Shown: positions 15,164 to 26,719, numbered from the stretch's first letter. The stretch: 64,000 nucleotides of DNA from Synchiropus splendidus (GCF_027744825.2 NC_071345.1:3731501-3795500); one strand, 5' to 3'. The notes: generated by a model not told the origin, from the letters alone. A program made the numbers and translations.

Positions 15164-15379
15164 GATACAATTGTGAATGTCAGCGCCTGTGTAACTGCCT
15201 CTCTGCCAAAGCATTTTGCATACGTCCTCCTGTAACTACCATGTCTCCCATGGCTTCCTAACTGTCCGTCAACGTTGTCCGTCACTGTCTGCAAGTCACA
15301 ATATTGCCGAGTACCTTCTCAATACAATGCCACATGTGGCTAAGATATACGTATTGGAATTGACACGCATGACTTTATT
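15164..15379 (+). repeat. Foldback arm B
   Basis: Non-palindromic arm of about 215 bp whose reverse complement is found at 15895-16125. Shared blocks include CCCATGGCTTCCTAACTGT, GTCACTGTCTGCAAGTC and ATACGTATTG. It ends in the 20-bp array-edge motif. Confidence 0.85.
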
Positions 15380-15894
15380 TTTTTTCATCCTGAGATTATG
15401 TTATCTTGAGATAACTGTTATGTCGTGATAATTTGTATCTCGAGATCATTTTTATCCTGAGATAAAAATGATCTCGAGATCATTTTTATCTCGACATCAT
15501 TTTTATCCCGACATAAAAATGAGCACGAGATAAAAATGATCTCGAGATAACTGTTATGTCGTGATAATTTGTATCTCGAGATCATTTTTGTCCTGAGATA
15601 AAAATGATCTCGAGATAAAAATGATCTCGAGATAACTCTTATCTTGTGAATTTGTATCTCGAGATCATTTTTATCCTGAGATAAAAATGATCTCGAGATA
15701 AAAATGAAATCGAGATACAAATTATCACGACATAACAGTTATCTCGAGATCATTTTTATCTCGAGATCATTTTTATGTCGGGATAAAAATGATCTCGAGA
15801 TAAAAATGATCTCGAGATAAAAATGATCTTGAGATAACTGTCATCTTGTGAATTTGTATCTCAAGATAATTTTTATGTCGGGATAAAAAAAATA
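15380..15894. repeat. Array 2: degenerate palindrome array
   Basis: Alternating ATCTCGAGAT palindromes and AAAAATGA/TCATTTTT links occur throughout, with ATCCTGAGATAA, ATCCCGACAT and GTCGTGATAATTTG variants. It lies between inverted arms B and B' and can fold on itself at many registers. Confidence 0.85.
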
Positions 15895-16125
15895 AATAAA
15901 GTCTTGCATGTCACTACCAGAGATGCACAATACGTATAGCTGGTATTATTTTGAGTAGAAGGCACTTGATCAGAGTGTTAAAAACGCACAGACTTGCAGA
16001 CAGTGACTGACAATGTTGACAAACAGTTAGGAAGCCATGGGAGAGATAGTGGTTCCAGGAGGACGTATACGAAATGCTTTGCCAGAGATGCAGTTACGCA
16101 TGTGCTGACATTTACAATTGTATCT
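15895..16125 (-). repeat. Foldback arm B'
   Basis: Inverted partner of 15164-15379. It starts with the inverted array-edge motif and ends in TTTACAATTGTATC next to array 3. Confidence 0.85.
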
Positions 16126-16272
16126 TGAGATAAAATGATCTCAAGATAACAGTTATCTCGAGAAACGAATTATCACAAGACAAAAATTATCTCGGGATAA
16201 AAAAATAATAATAATAAAGTCATGCATGTCACATCCAAAAACATAAACACATGCATGTCAGTTCCAGGGCTC

Positions 16273-17969
16273 CTTACTGCCAAGTCCAAATATTCGACAT
16301 GTTTTTTCTTCCACTCATCCAACCCCAGGTCGCAGGGGCATCCGTCCGCACGAGAAAGCCCAAGCTCCTTCCTGCCAGAAGCCTGCTCCGACTCCTCTGA
16401 ATACAAATGTGTTCCCAGGACGACGGAGACACATACATAAAACAATGTTAAATGAGTGCAGCTCTGGAGTCCTAGCCCAGGCTTCTTTCAGTTCCGCCTC
16501 CAAGTTGAGGTCCATTTTGATTCCTTTGCCACAGAAAGAACGCCATCGCTTTTTTGCGACTGACTGAAGTCAAAGAGAAAAGTTAGTTTCACTGTAGCTT
16601 TACGATGCACCGATTTATGAATTAACATGACACTAGTTGATTCAGTTTTGTCATAACTTTATTTTAACGCGACGCGCAGTTTGGGGTGGTTCTCTCTAAG
16701 TTTGCATGACTTTTGTGGTTATGCTTCGAGCTAGAAAAACCTATGGAATGATGGACACCTCAGAAATTCACAGCATAAAGAGGGCGCTCTCCCACCGCCT
16801 TCAGCCGCTGCTTGACCCTCAAACCCTCTGAACCCAAATCCTCCTCCTCCTGTCGCAGTTTCTTTCTGAAAACAGATTGTTTATTTGGGTCAAATGGTCA
16901 GCTATCTCAGAGAAGAAGAGTTGAGACGTCTTCTACCGTGACCATCTTTTTTCCTTCACCAAAATCTACACGCTCCTTCCCACTTTTTTTATTTAAAGCC
17001 CCGACCCCTCCATTTTAGGTTTCAGCCATTTAACCAGTCAGCAACAATCAGAGCTGACAGAGCGATGGGAAACAATCGAGGCGGGGTCACCCGAGGGGTG
17101 ACCTTAGATGGTTGGGGGTGGGGTCTGAAGGGAGGCCCCGGCAAAAAAACCGCCACCCTGGTGCAGTGTCCTGCCAGGCTCTTTGTTGCTGTCGCCCAGT
17201 GAGAAAATGGTGACACTTTAGATCTCCTCTGCGTCCACATGTCTTCTTCCTGAATGATCCCTTTGCTTTTTGTTCCCAATCCCATCCCATTCCCATTTCC
17301 CTTCCTCAAACTCATTTTGCCCCTTTTTGAACACCCCGGAAAAAGGCGGGGTACACGTCGATAAAGTGACCAATGGGCCACTTTTGCTGCCACTTATTCA
17401 GCCCTTTCTCCGACTTAGCGTTTGCGACTGTGCGACTCCTGTGACTGACAGTGGGCGTGGACGTCTACATGGATCCATGTGTTCAAAAGGCCTGCGTGTA
17501 TACGTCTGGCCGCTTCAAGAGGGGGAGAGCGTGTTGTGTTTTCCGGTCCACGAGGGGTGGAGGGTTGATGGGGTGAGTGGTGGGGAAGAAGTGTGAGGGT
17601 GACGGCAGGCAGGAGGAGGGGTGCTTCATCCACTCATTCTCCGACCCTCTCTGTGACAGTTTGGAGGTTTCACACTTAGCTGCCCCTGCGTTTGTTTGTC
17701 TGGGCGCCTCAGCCAGGTTCCCACGTGAAAGTGCGCTCTCACTGTCCTCTCGTGTTTATCTGACCGTTGGGCACCACAGCAGTCAGAACCGAAGCTGACA
17801 CTGTCCGAGACTGACAGCTGGGTTCAGATCCACAAGACGTGCCAGACCTGACGGGCAATCCCACACTTTCCCACCCGGTTATTTGCCTTTGTTTACATGG
17901 ACTCGCAGCGTCCCATTGTTACCATGCATTTTAGGGTTTCAACTTACAGTCTCTGTGTTTGTTCTATGA
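16273..17969. other. Gene-free stretch
   Basis: No exon, RNA gene or mobile-element end is recognised. Overlapping open frames at 17022-17633 occur on both strands and have no domain signature. Confidence 0.5.
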
Positions 17970-18409
17970 GTGGGATTCGATTAAAAAAAATAAATCTGTG
18001 ATTAATTAATCTCAGTTAATCGCAGTTTAATCTTATAAGAATATTTGCCACAAGAAGCCACTCTTTTCTATGTGAATGAATCTGGTATGTTACTGAATCA
18101 AATGATGGACCCACACATACATTTAAACAACAAAATGTTGTTCATTTTGCATCAGTTTGACAATAAATCACCTTAAATCACCTTATTTAAACTAAAGCTT
18201 TTTTCATGTCTTGAAAAATATCTGTATAAGAATTTGAATTTTGTTAGAATTTCAAGTCCATTCACAGTAGTGGAAACCCTGGCCATTGTGTAGTGAAAAA
18301 TCTGCCTGAACCAAAGCAAACAGATGCTTTTGTTTGCTTTTGTTCAGGGATTCCTCCATGTTTGTTGTTGTTGTTCTCATCCTAGCTGCCACGTGTCTTG
18401 TGCATCAGT
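17970..18409 (-). repeat. Dispersed repeat family A, copy 2 (inverted)
   Basis: Reverse-complement relative of 10221-10652. It carries the same hairpin (18305-18349) and the same end running from CCTAGCTGCCACGTGTCTTG to GCATCAGT, beyond which similarity to copy 1 stops. The AT-rich end begins GGGATTCGATTAAAAAAAAT. Small indels separate the copies. Confidence 0.8.
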
Positions 18410-18849
18410 GGGATCAGTGGACCAGGGACTTCTGCACAAATAATTAAATTAAAACCTTTAAATATGATTAAACTATTTTAACAAAGGCAAGTGTAACTGG
18501 ACAGAGAACGGGGAAATTCGTAACTAAAAAACTTTTTTAATGTCCATCAACAAAGACTTTATATCGATATTTCAACTTTGGCTTCTCAGCTGGTGGGCGT
18601 GATGACGCCCAATAAATTGTTAAATACGTTTGTTTGCATGTCACTGTCTCATCCGCGGCAAAATGTCAAACTCAGTCGGCCTCAATTTCCCCCCCGATAT
18701 CAAACTAATACACTGATACGCATAATTAGAGGTCATGAGCGGGCAATTAAAACAGTATGCCTTGTTCTCTGTGGGCGCATCACAAATGTATGATAATTTA
18801 ATAATTTTGCCACTGGTGTCATATATGGATGATTGATTAGATATATATA

Positions 18850-19850
18850 GTGGAGGGGGGGTGTATGTGTGGGTGGCGGCGAGAGGAGTGGGAGGCAGAA
18901 GGGGGGCAGAGGGATGAATTAGGGATGGGGTGAAGGGAAGAGGGATGCGGGAGGCAGCGCGCATTCCTGGGCGATTCAGCTCCGCCAGACCAGTGTGGAC
19001 GGACGGATGGAGGGGAAAGTGGGAGGGGTGCCGGCTCTCCCCCTGTAGCAAGTGCAGCGACAGGGACAGATGGCGTCCCTCGCCGGACAGAGTGAGTCCC
19101 AGTTTTCACCTGCGGCCCCATGGGAAAAATCCGCCTTCCTCACACTTGCAGCCATACAAGAGGCCCTGGAATGCTCTTGCGACACTACAGCAGGATGAAG
19201 GATGTACTCTGAGACGGGGGTGGGGGGGGCGACAGGAATGGAGGGATGGAGACTAGATGGAGGAGAGAAGCGGGTCAGAGGGATGGGAGAGTCTGTGAAA
19301 CACGCAACGGAGCATCTGCATATGGTGCGGGGGCGACGGTGGAGAGGATTAGGACATGTTGGAAAGTTGGGATGGAAGGTGGACAAATGCGGGCAGGAGA
19401 AGAAGTGTTGCGGCGGTGAAGCAGCAGGGGAGCCTTCACACTGTGAAAACTATTTGACAGATACTCGGGCAGATGCCTCTCCTTCTCGCCCCTTTCTCTT
19501 CCCTGACTGCCCTCCCTCTTCCGTCATCTCCTTTCTCCCCGCCTTGTTGTCTCTCCCCTTCTTGCCCCCTTCATCGCTCCCTCTCTGGCCCTGCCTGACT
19601 GTTGGGTGATACAGATGGTGCTTTTGAGGGCTGTGAATGGGGTCAGGCCGGGTCGGGAGGGGAGGGGGGCGCAAGGGTGGACCAGACAATAATGTAACGA
19701 TTCGGCCGGCCCCCCGGACCAGCAGGACCATGGAGGAGAGTGAAAGTAAACAATGGTTCATGGCTGAGGGGGTCAGTGGGTGTGGGAGAGGGGCGAGGGG
19801 AGAAGGGGTGTACGTAGGGGGGGGGGTCAGTCTCCCAGGGTCCTGACACA
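18850..19850 (+). repeat. Purine/G-run-rich low-complexity tract
   Basis: The plus strand has repeated runs of four to nine G (near 18854, 18901, 19217-19230 and 19818-19826) among GGGATGG, GGAGGGG and GGGAGAG words. A pyrimidine-rich patch (about 19480-19590) has the opposite strand bias. Several closely spaced G runs could form G-quadruplexes (inference). Confidence 0.5.
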
Positions 19851-20507
19851 GGCCACTCTCAGAAGGGGGCCGGTGTCTGTGTATGTGTGTGGGGATGTGA
19901 GAGCGCAGTGGCTGGCTGCAGAGGGCCACCGGGGTCACAAGGTAGCAACACTTCACTGTTGGCATGTGGTCTTCCTTTGCAAGTCTGTTTTGAAAACTCA
20001 TTAGTGCGGCCTTTATTTCCTTTACCTCACGAGGCCTTTGTTGTTTCAAGTCAAACTGCTCATGAAAGAGTCCTTCTTTTCTGTCCAGAATAAAATCGTC
20101 AACGCAGAGAATGCGGCAGAATTGGAACATTTTGAGCCAAGATTTATTTTTTTTTATAATCAGCAATTTTTATTCTTTTCACTGGAACAGTGATGACGGA
20201 CACAGCAGAACTAAAAAAATGCAATGACAGAAAATAAATCATGAAAAAAAGGGCTCAAGAAATATACACACAAGCATACATTCATACATACAGCTATCTG
20301 TATAGAATAAGAACAGTGACAGAAGTAGGCAGATGTTGAGAACATTCAGTCACTTACGATGTTGAGCTAAAAATGTTTGACAGATGAATCTCTTAATATT
20401 TCAAGAGCTCTAGTAACTAAGATTTAGATCCAATGAAATGGGAGATTTATATCGTCAATGCAGGACTGAAATAAGCTTCTTTTTCTACATCATCTTCATT
20501 ACTGTCT

Positions 20508-20557
20508 TAATAATAATAATAACAATATAATAACAATATAATAATAATAATAATAAT
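20508..20557. repeat. (TAA)n imperfect microsatellite
   Basis: TAATAATAAT units with two AACAATATAAT interruptions. Confidence 0.9.
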
Positions 20558-20604
20558 GTAAGTGCCTGTCACTGCCTGCAACAGTGTAAAAAACTTTTTT
20601 TCTG

Positions 20605-20626
20605 CTATATATATATATATATATAT
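20605..20626. repeat. (AT)11 microsatellite
   Basis: Eleven AT dinucleotides. Confidence 0.9.
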
Positions 20627-23004
20627 GAATATAAACCATAGTTTACTGTCTTAAATGTGAGGACCACATTAACATAACTGTCTGAACTGAGTGCAGACTC
20701 ATGGATTGTTTTTGGTATCTTACTAGAACATTGTCAATAAATGATATTTCATTCTTTAAAACATAACAACGTTAGTTTGTTGCGCGACAACAGTGGATAA
20801 TGTGGAAGTACAGCAGCATGTCCCACTTCAGAGTGAAGCAGTGGCATCCTGACCGTTGTGATTAAACAGTACTTTTACTCCCCTCTGCTTCAGCACTCGG
20901 GGCTCATTGTTCCTGAGGCTTTGGTTGGACTGTGTGACTTACCATCTGTGAGCTGGCAGTACAAATGGAGGGGATGGTAAAGTGTGACAGTTGACACATG
21001 GCTAAGCAGAGCTAAAGATGCTCCATTGATCTAATGGACTGCCCAGGCAGGAATCAATGGCAGTGATCAGCAGCCCCCCAAACTCCAATAACTGAGCTCA
21101 TTGACTTCTCGTCCTCCCTTCACCAGATGTTGCTTTTTCACCGCCACTCTATAGCACCAGCCACACAAGCAAAAAGAAAACAGTTCACGAGACATTTGGA
21201 TCACCTGTTTCTTCCCCGCTACTTTCCATCTGTGGCTCTTGACTGACAGCTGTTGTGTGGCGTGAGGGACTTCCATCGCCGAGATAAAATACTCCGCTGC
21301 AGGGGTCGAGTCCCTGGGCCCCACTGTCTTGCATCTTGCATGCCTCTCATTGACACTCAAGGGCTTGGGGTCTGTATCCTGTAAATGCAGTGAGAGCTTT
21401 ACAAATTCATGTATACAAGTCAACGACTGCGCTGACAGACCATCGACCTGTTACGACCAATTCCAGCCGCAGGTTTTCCTCGTAATAGAAACATCAAAGT
21501 TGAAATGTTCCGTTCCAGAGAAACGATTTGTTTTAATCCATAGCTAATTTTAAAGTACGTATAACTACCAAATATCTCCATATCAAATAGACACGGCACA
21601 AAGTTTTGTGCCCTTGTGTGCCTGACTTTTTGGCGATGAATGTGGACTTTAACTCCACAGTCCTGAAACAATTGGAGGGTAACCCTGACCATTCAAGTAG
21701 ACGTTTCCCTGTGTCCTGTTTTCTAAAGGCTTATAGCCCATATGGGGATGGTAACTGTTGTTTTGCAGCAAAGACTCTCTTCTCCAGACCTCAGAGAATC
21801 GAATCAGACACAGATACTGTTCATAGATCCGAGCATATCTGTCCTAAATTAGTCTGCTTTTCTTCCGCGCACGTTTTGTTTCATCGCTAATACCAATTTC
21901 TGGAGTTCCCTGAGTCGCTGTGAAAGATACAGACAAATGTTCGGAAAAGAAAAGTGCATCTGTGCACAAGCTGAGGCACTGAGCAAGACCTCCGTTGGTC
22001 TGAAAGCATCGAAACCTGTGGAAATCACTTCATTCAGCTGGTGCGTAAAGCTTTGAATGACCATCTGTTTGACCTTAACTTGGACATAACAGCTTTACAA
22101 GATTAAAAATACAAACCCTGAGTAAAAGAGTGAACCCAAAGTGGCCTTCAGACAAGAAAGGCCCAGGTGTGGGTGGCTGTATGTATAGACAGTGAGGAAA
22201 GATTTACCAGCCCTTTTTCATGCAAACACACTGAATCCACAATACATTTCCTACCTTCTGTTATGAACGAGATTCGTGTGAACATGAACCATTTTATTAT
22301 TGTCTGACATGACACTCGTTTTTAGTTACACTAATGTGCAAAATGCTTTACTTCAGATTATGCTTTTTGTCCTACTTATAGTGCGGGACCCTTTAAATGC
22401 TCATTGAGATTAGTTTTTGTTTATGTTTCCGAAAAATGCTGAACTTAGTTGTATTTATGTTATTGTTTGTCAGTTGTGTTTTGCATGCAATGACTTACTG
22501 ATCCCTGATGCTAAGTATTATTTAAAGAAACAGACAAATAAGTAAATAACCCTTCAGATGCCAACTTGAACCAATTCATTGCACATTTTTATATTTTAGG
22601 TGCTTTAGGTGCAGAGGTTTACATGACAGCTGTCACTGATTTCCATTATATACTGTAAATAATAGAAGAATTACGGCAGTATGGGATGAACAGAAACACC
22701 ACCTTATGAATGGCAGCTTGTACTAGAGTGCCTGGTTTGCCTTGCATAAAAGTGATGACTTGTAAAGCAGTTTTAATTCTGTAGTTTAAAAGTGAAAGCT
22801 GATGAACGCAGGAACTCATTTTGACATGCTAAAGAAACAAGTTTATTGTGTGAGCGTATGAGGAAATTGAGTTTGAGATTTGCAAGACACTGAAACATCC
22901 TTGGTCATATATGATGTGAAAGTAGAGACGCTTGTGCAACTGCCCCCCTCTGGATGTAGAGTTAGCATTTTTGAAGTCATTTACCATGAAAAAAAACTTT
23001 GAGG

Positions 23005-23095
23005 AGGACAGCTGAAATATTTGGGATGAATCATCCAGAGTAACGGATATAAGGGAGGTGAAGAGGAGAGTGCAGGCAGGGTGGAACAGCGACTT
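23005..23095 (+). mobile_element. Short LINE reverse-transcriptase scrap
   Basis: The segment around 23055-23090 (AGGTGAAGAGGAGAGTGCAG and the following CAGGGTGGAA) matches the reverse complement of 49811-49840 in the LINE fragment there. Translated, both give a basic VK(R/K)RVQAG-type motif. The preceding TATTTGGG...CAGAGTAACGGA bases look like the adjacent part of the same frame, but that part is missing from the other copies here. Only about 90 bp survives. Confidence 0.5.
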
Positions 23096-24729
23096 ATAGC
23101 AGCTTGAAGATAGAGTTGCAGATGCTTAGGCAAGGTCAGAAATGAGCAGGTCAACTCCAAGCAAAATTTCAATACAAATTCAGGGAGGCCAGACAGTGAT
23201 GTCTTGGACGTGCAGAATCTTGGAGAGGATGTTGTAAAGGAGGACATTAAAGAGGATCGGTGTGACGGGAATAGTCGGCCGAGGATGACTTGCTGTGGAC
23301 ACTGCTTCAGGGTGGATCAATACACAAGAGCTTTTTCAAAAACCAAGGAAACTCCAAGTCCGGACACTGATTTTAAGGGTCGTCCTCTGGACAAAAGTAC
23401 GAACAAAAGTAGAACTTGATCATGATGACTCGGAACAAGTAGCCCCACTGATGTTCCAAGTGTAAATCTAACTTGGATCATAAAAGAAGCGCATCCGAGC
23501 CGTAGGACTTCATGTCTTGACCGTATGCTTTTATAGATGTTGACGGACAGACGAGGAAGCCTCGTAAGCATGTGGCTCTCACTGAAGGATAAACATCTCA
23601 CAACAAGTATCCGTGTGGCTTCGCCTTGCAACAAGACCAAGAAGGAAAAAAAACCCTCTCAGGTAAAAGAAGGTTCGACCATCAACCCTGTGCCATGCTC
23701 ACATAGATGGCTGTGCCATTATTCATTTGCTGGCACCAAAAAAAAGTTTTTTTTTTATTTGAGTATGTGTCGGCAAGTGATGTGATGCTGTCCGTAAGTG
23801 GGAGAACCGGTTACAATGAGAGAAAGTTGATAATGGGGTACAGCAGATGTGTGCCTTGACTTTAATTGATCTCTGGGTAGTGCACGGGGCCCTGCCTCGG
23901 GGGCCACTGGAGGGGTCATTAGGATGCAAATAGTTCGCTGTTTCTCCTGCAGAATCTGGACAGACACTGTTGCAATAGAGGGAATGATGTAGAGAAGCGG
24001 GACCTGGAAATGAGCAGTCTGCTCCTCAGTCGTTCTCCTCTCATGTGTTTTCCCCCGCTGCTCCATAGTTTGGTACCAGTATATGTCACTGAGGCAGGTT
24101 TGATGAGTGTGCGGTGGGAAGTTGATCCGACCCAATGCTCAACCAGCTAGTGTTGAATTTTGATCCACAATGTAGCCTTGATAAATGTACCTGAAATGAA
24201 ACTGCAAATAGCGAATTGGCTGCTCAGGTGTTTTTGCATAGGTTTGGTGGTGACAGAATACGCTTGGCATCACTGAAACATGTTGCCAGATTTGGCCTCC
24301 AGGGAAAGTTGCAAAATGCCGAAGGATTGTGCCGCAATGGCAGTTGAATTGGTTTGACTTGTACTGTTAGTTATTGAGACGAAAAGGTAGGCAAAATACT
24401 CCTCGATGGAAGGCTGTTTTCCCTTGGATCCTGAACCACACACGCAGGTCGGACTGCGGCACAAAGCAAGGACTTCATGAGAAGTTTGGGATTCTTCTAC
24501 CTTGCGCTTTTTATGACGTTTGAATCAAGAACGGACGCTCTTCCAAGGCAAACATGGCGGGACGCGCCGCTAGTCCACATGTTGGCGTCTTCCTTCCGTC
24601 CGTCCACTTCTCTTCTGCTCTGTCACTGTTTGTCTTTTTCACGTCTCTGTTTTTAAGGACAAAGGCCGAGGGCATCCGTGGCAGGGAACTGCAGGGCAAG
24701 GCCAGCAAGAGAGGGGATGGTTTTTCCAT

Positions 24730-24835
24730 TCTCCCCTAATTGACGTGAACAGTTCTTTTGACCCTAATTAGTGGCCTGTAATCTCTCATTTCCATACGAC
24801 AAAGGCAACACCATTTGCATATTTGTAAACGAGAT
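24730..24835. promoter_or_regulatory. Candidate enhancer: homeodomain, octamer and Fox-like motifs
   Basis: Within about 100 bp there are CCTAATTGA (24735-24743), CCTAATTAG (24763-24771), the POU octamer ATTTGCAT (24813-24820) and TGTAAAC (24824-24830), a Fox-type core. The order and density suggest a developmental cis-regulatory element. This is inference from motif content; such motifs also occur by chance. Confidence 0.3.
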
Positions 24836-25443
24836 GGGCCGCGCATCTGCATGCCTTCCCTTGTTTCACTTGCCTTTCTTCTTTGTCCCTTCGTCTCGTC
24901 TTCTCCCAGCCCTGCTGCCTCTCTCTCTCTCTCTCTGGTGGGTACAGTGCCAGAGAGTCGCGGTGACACCAGGACAATGTGGAGAGGAAGAAGAAATAAT
25001 GGCTCTCTGGCACGTGCCCTGGCATCGACGCTGCCAAGGAGAACACACGACGGAGGCCGATTGTTGGGTTGACACGCCATCCTTACGTGACAATTTATTA
25101 AAATGGAGACGTTGTTGCCGTGAAAGAGAGAGGGTCGGACAGTGAATAAGAACCTGGCTCCACCTGTACTCATCAAACTAGTTCTAGATTGAATTTTGAG
25201 CTCACAAAGCAAATAGGCCCATTTTTGTGCCCCACCCACTAAACGTGAGAAGGAAACTAGATGGAAGCTTCTGTGGTCTATAAGCCATGGGTGCAGTGGT
25301 GCTGTCTGCTCCGTAGAAAGGTCAGTGGCTCAAAAATGGAGGATCACTTCTAAACTAGTTTTGAGCATGGAGATTGACTCATGAAACAAACTGCTCAATA
25401 TATTGAACTTGAATCATGAACTTCTCACATCTTTTGTTGGCAT

Positions 25444-25604
25444 TTAAGCGCTCAAAATATGTGCTGTTTTCGCACTCGTGTCAAAGTTCCGACACCACAG
25501 CTGGTCTCAGCTGCTGCTTCTCGTCTCCACTCCTCCAGGAGATCGGCTCTGTGGGCAGAGCTGCAGACACGTGGGCAAAAACAGCACATTTCGAGCGCTT
25601 TAAG
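25444..25604. repeat. Inverted repeat with ~38-bp arms and ~83-bp spacer
   Basis: The left arm (25444-25482, TTAAGCGCTC through TGTGCTGTTTTCGCACTCGTGTC) pairs with the right arm (25566-25604, GACACGTGGGCAAAAACAGC through GAGCGCTTTAAG) with a few mismatches. The flanks do not continue the pairing. It could be the relic of a small foldback element or an RNA hairpin. Confidence 0.75.
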
Positions 25605-26339
25605 CTCAATGAAACGCCTGTGATTTCATCAATTTGCTGTGAGGAGGCTCAGTATTTCGGCAGCATGACGCTCTTTGGCCTGTAAAGATCGATATTAGCC
25701 GCATTGTTGTATAAGTGGCAGGGTTCAGACCGCAAACAGTAGCGACTTAGTGTTTAGTCCAGAAATTACGGTATCTTGTGTTTTTATTTTGATGACTTCA
25801 TATGAATTTACCTTGCTGCTTTAAAGCTGCTACAGGCCTCATAAAATGACTCGCCAGGCTGAATTTGGCCTCCACACTTGATAACCACATTTTGAATCAG
25901 GCAGTTCCAAAAGTAACTTACTTTCAACCCCAAGAGAGCGTAAAAACAAAGTTTGTCTTCCACTCAGACACTGTACCAGAAATGACATCAAGCTAGAATA
26001 AAAGAAAAAACAAGGAATTGACCAGGAATCACTGCTTCGATCCTTTTAGGAATCATTTAGTTTGCGTTTTCCAAACCGGCCTCTCATCAAACTTGCTCAT
26101 ATCTGACCCAGCAAATTGAAGGGAAGGTGAATAATAACTTCTGCGAAACCGTCCCTCCATGTTTCCCAGCTAAACTGATCATCTGATCATCATTTTGAAA
26201 GCGTGTCCTTCGGCCGTCTGCCGTCGTGCCTGCATGATCTCACCTTTCAGCATCAACATTATTGACTTTGACCTGTCTTCTTGCCAGGATTGTAGCTGAC
26301 ATGCAGGTATACTGACATGTCTTTCTCCTTCTCCTTCTG

Positions 26340-26475
26340 ACTGCTCCCCTTGTCAGTTCTGACCTGAGCAACGCAGCGCTCTATTACTATGGTAATGGGG
26401 GCTAATTGAATGGCCGCGGTGTAATGGAGAAGACAACACAGCCTACATTATGATAAGGAGCCTAGACAATAGCCC
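26340..26475. promoter_or_regulatory. Candidate conserved non-coding element
   Basis: Non-repetitive block with GGGGCTAATTGAATGGCC, CTACATTATGATAAGG and AGACAATAGCC segments: homeodomain, GATA-like and Sox-like cores within about 100 bp. No frame or repeat explains it. Low confidence without alignment. Confidence 0.22.
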
Positions 26476-26719
26476 CGTGTCCAGGGTCACTACTCCCCAA
26501 CAAGTGGGACTTCACTTCACTTCGTTTTCACCCCTCACTCTCGTGCAAAACAAACACGAGTCGAACATATAAGAGTTGGGTTCATGTCTTCAGGAAAGTG
26601 TGGTGTTTTTTTGACACAGATGGTCCATCCTTGGTGCGGACCTGGTGGGGACGCGGACCGATGCCAGGCAAATTGATGCACTTGAAGTCTTTTCTGTTAC
26701 AGGAAATAACAATGTTTAA

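Larger units (their letters stand above)
14920..16272. mobile_element. Foldback element with nested inverted arms and TATCTCGAGATA arrays
   Basis: The element begins GAGCCCTGAAAGTGACATGC and ends in its inverted counterpart (reverse complement GAGCCCTGGAACTGACATGC), giving outer inverted arms of about 60 bp. Inside are palindrome array 1 (14994-15163), unique arm B (15164-15379), array 2 (15380-15894), inverted arm B' (15895-16125) and array 3 (about 16126-16200). A 20-bp motif close to GTGACATGCATGACTTTATT sits at four array edges: 14961-14980, 15360-15379, and inverted at 15895-15914 and 16213-16232. Arms B and B' align over about 200 bp with scattered differences. No transposase frame is present; the open frame at 15418-15720 is only the repeat. 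A foldback-type non-autonomous element is the best description. I see no clear target-site duplication. Confidence 0.85.
18410..22999. other. Gene-free stretch with a G-rich tract and TAA/TA repeats
   Basis: No exon is recognised. It holds the purine/G-run tract (18850-19850), a (TAA)n block (20508-20557) and a short (AT)n run (20605-20626). The longest open frame in the window (19450-20166, minus) is proline/arginine-rich translation of the G-rich tract. Confidence 0.55.
23096..26719. other. Gene-free stretch
   Basis: No exon is recognised. It holds a (CT)9 run (24918-24936), a motif-dense candidate enhancer (24730-24835), an inverted repeat (25444-25604) and another candidate element (26340-26475). 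The remainder is unique-looking. Confidence 0.5.

Noticed and set aside
15418..15720. 100-codon minus-strand frame rich in SRSFLSQDK words
   Set aside because: Translation of the TATCTCGAGATA palindrome array; frames open only because of the repeat.
19450..20166. Longest open frame in the window (238 codons, minus strand)
   Set aside because: Mostly proline, serine, arginine and glycine from translated G/C-run low-complexity DNA. No domain, and open frames overlap on the other strand.
24947..25013. Hairpin GTGCCAGAGAG / CTCTCTGGCAC as a possible microRNA precursor
   Set aside because: Only 11 paired bases around a loop of about 45 bases, adjacent to a CT microsatellite. Too short for a miRNA stem.
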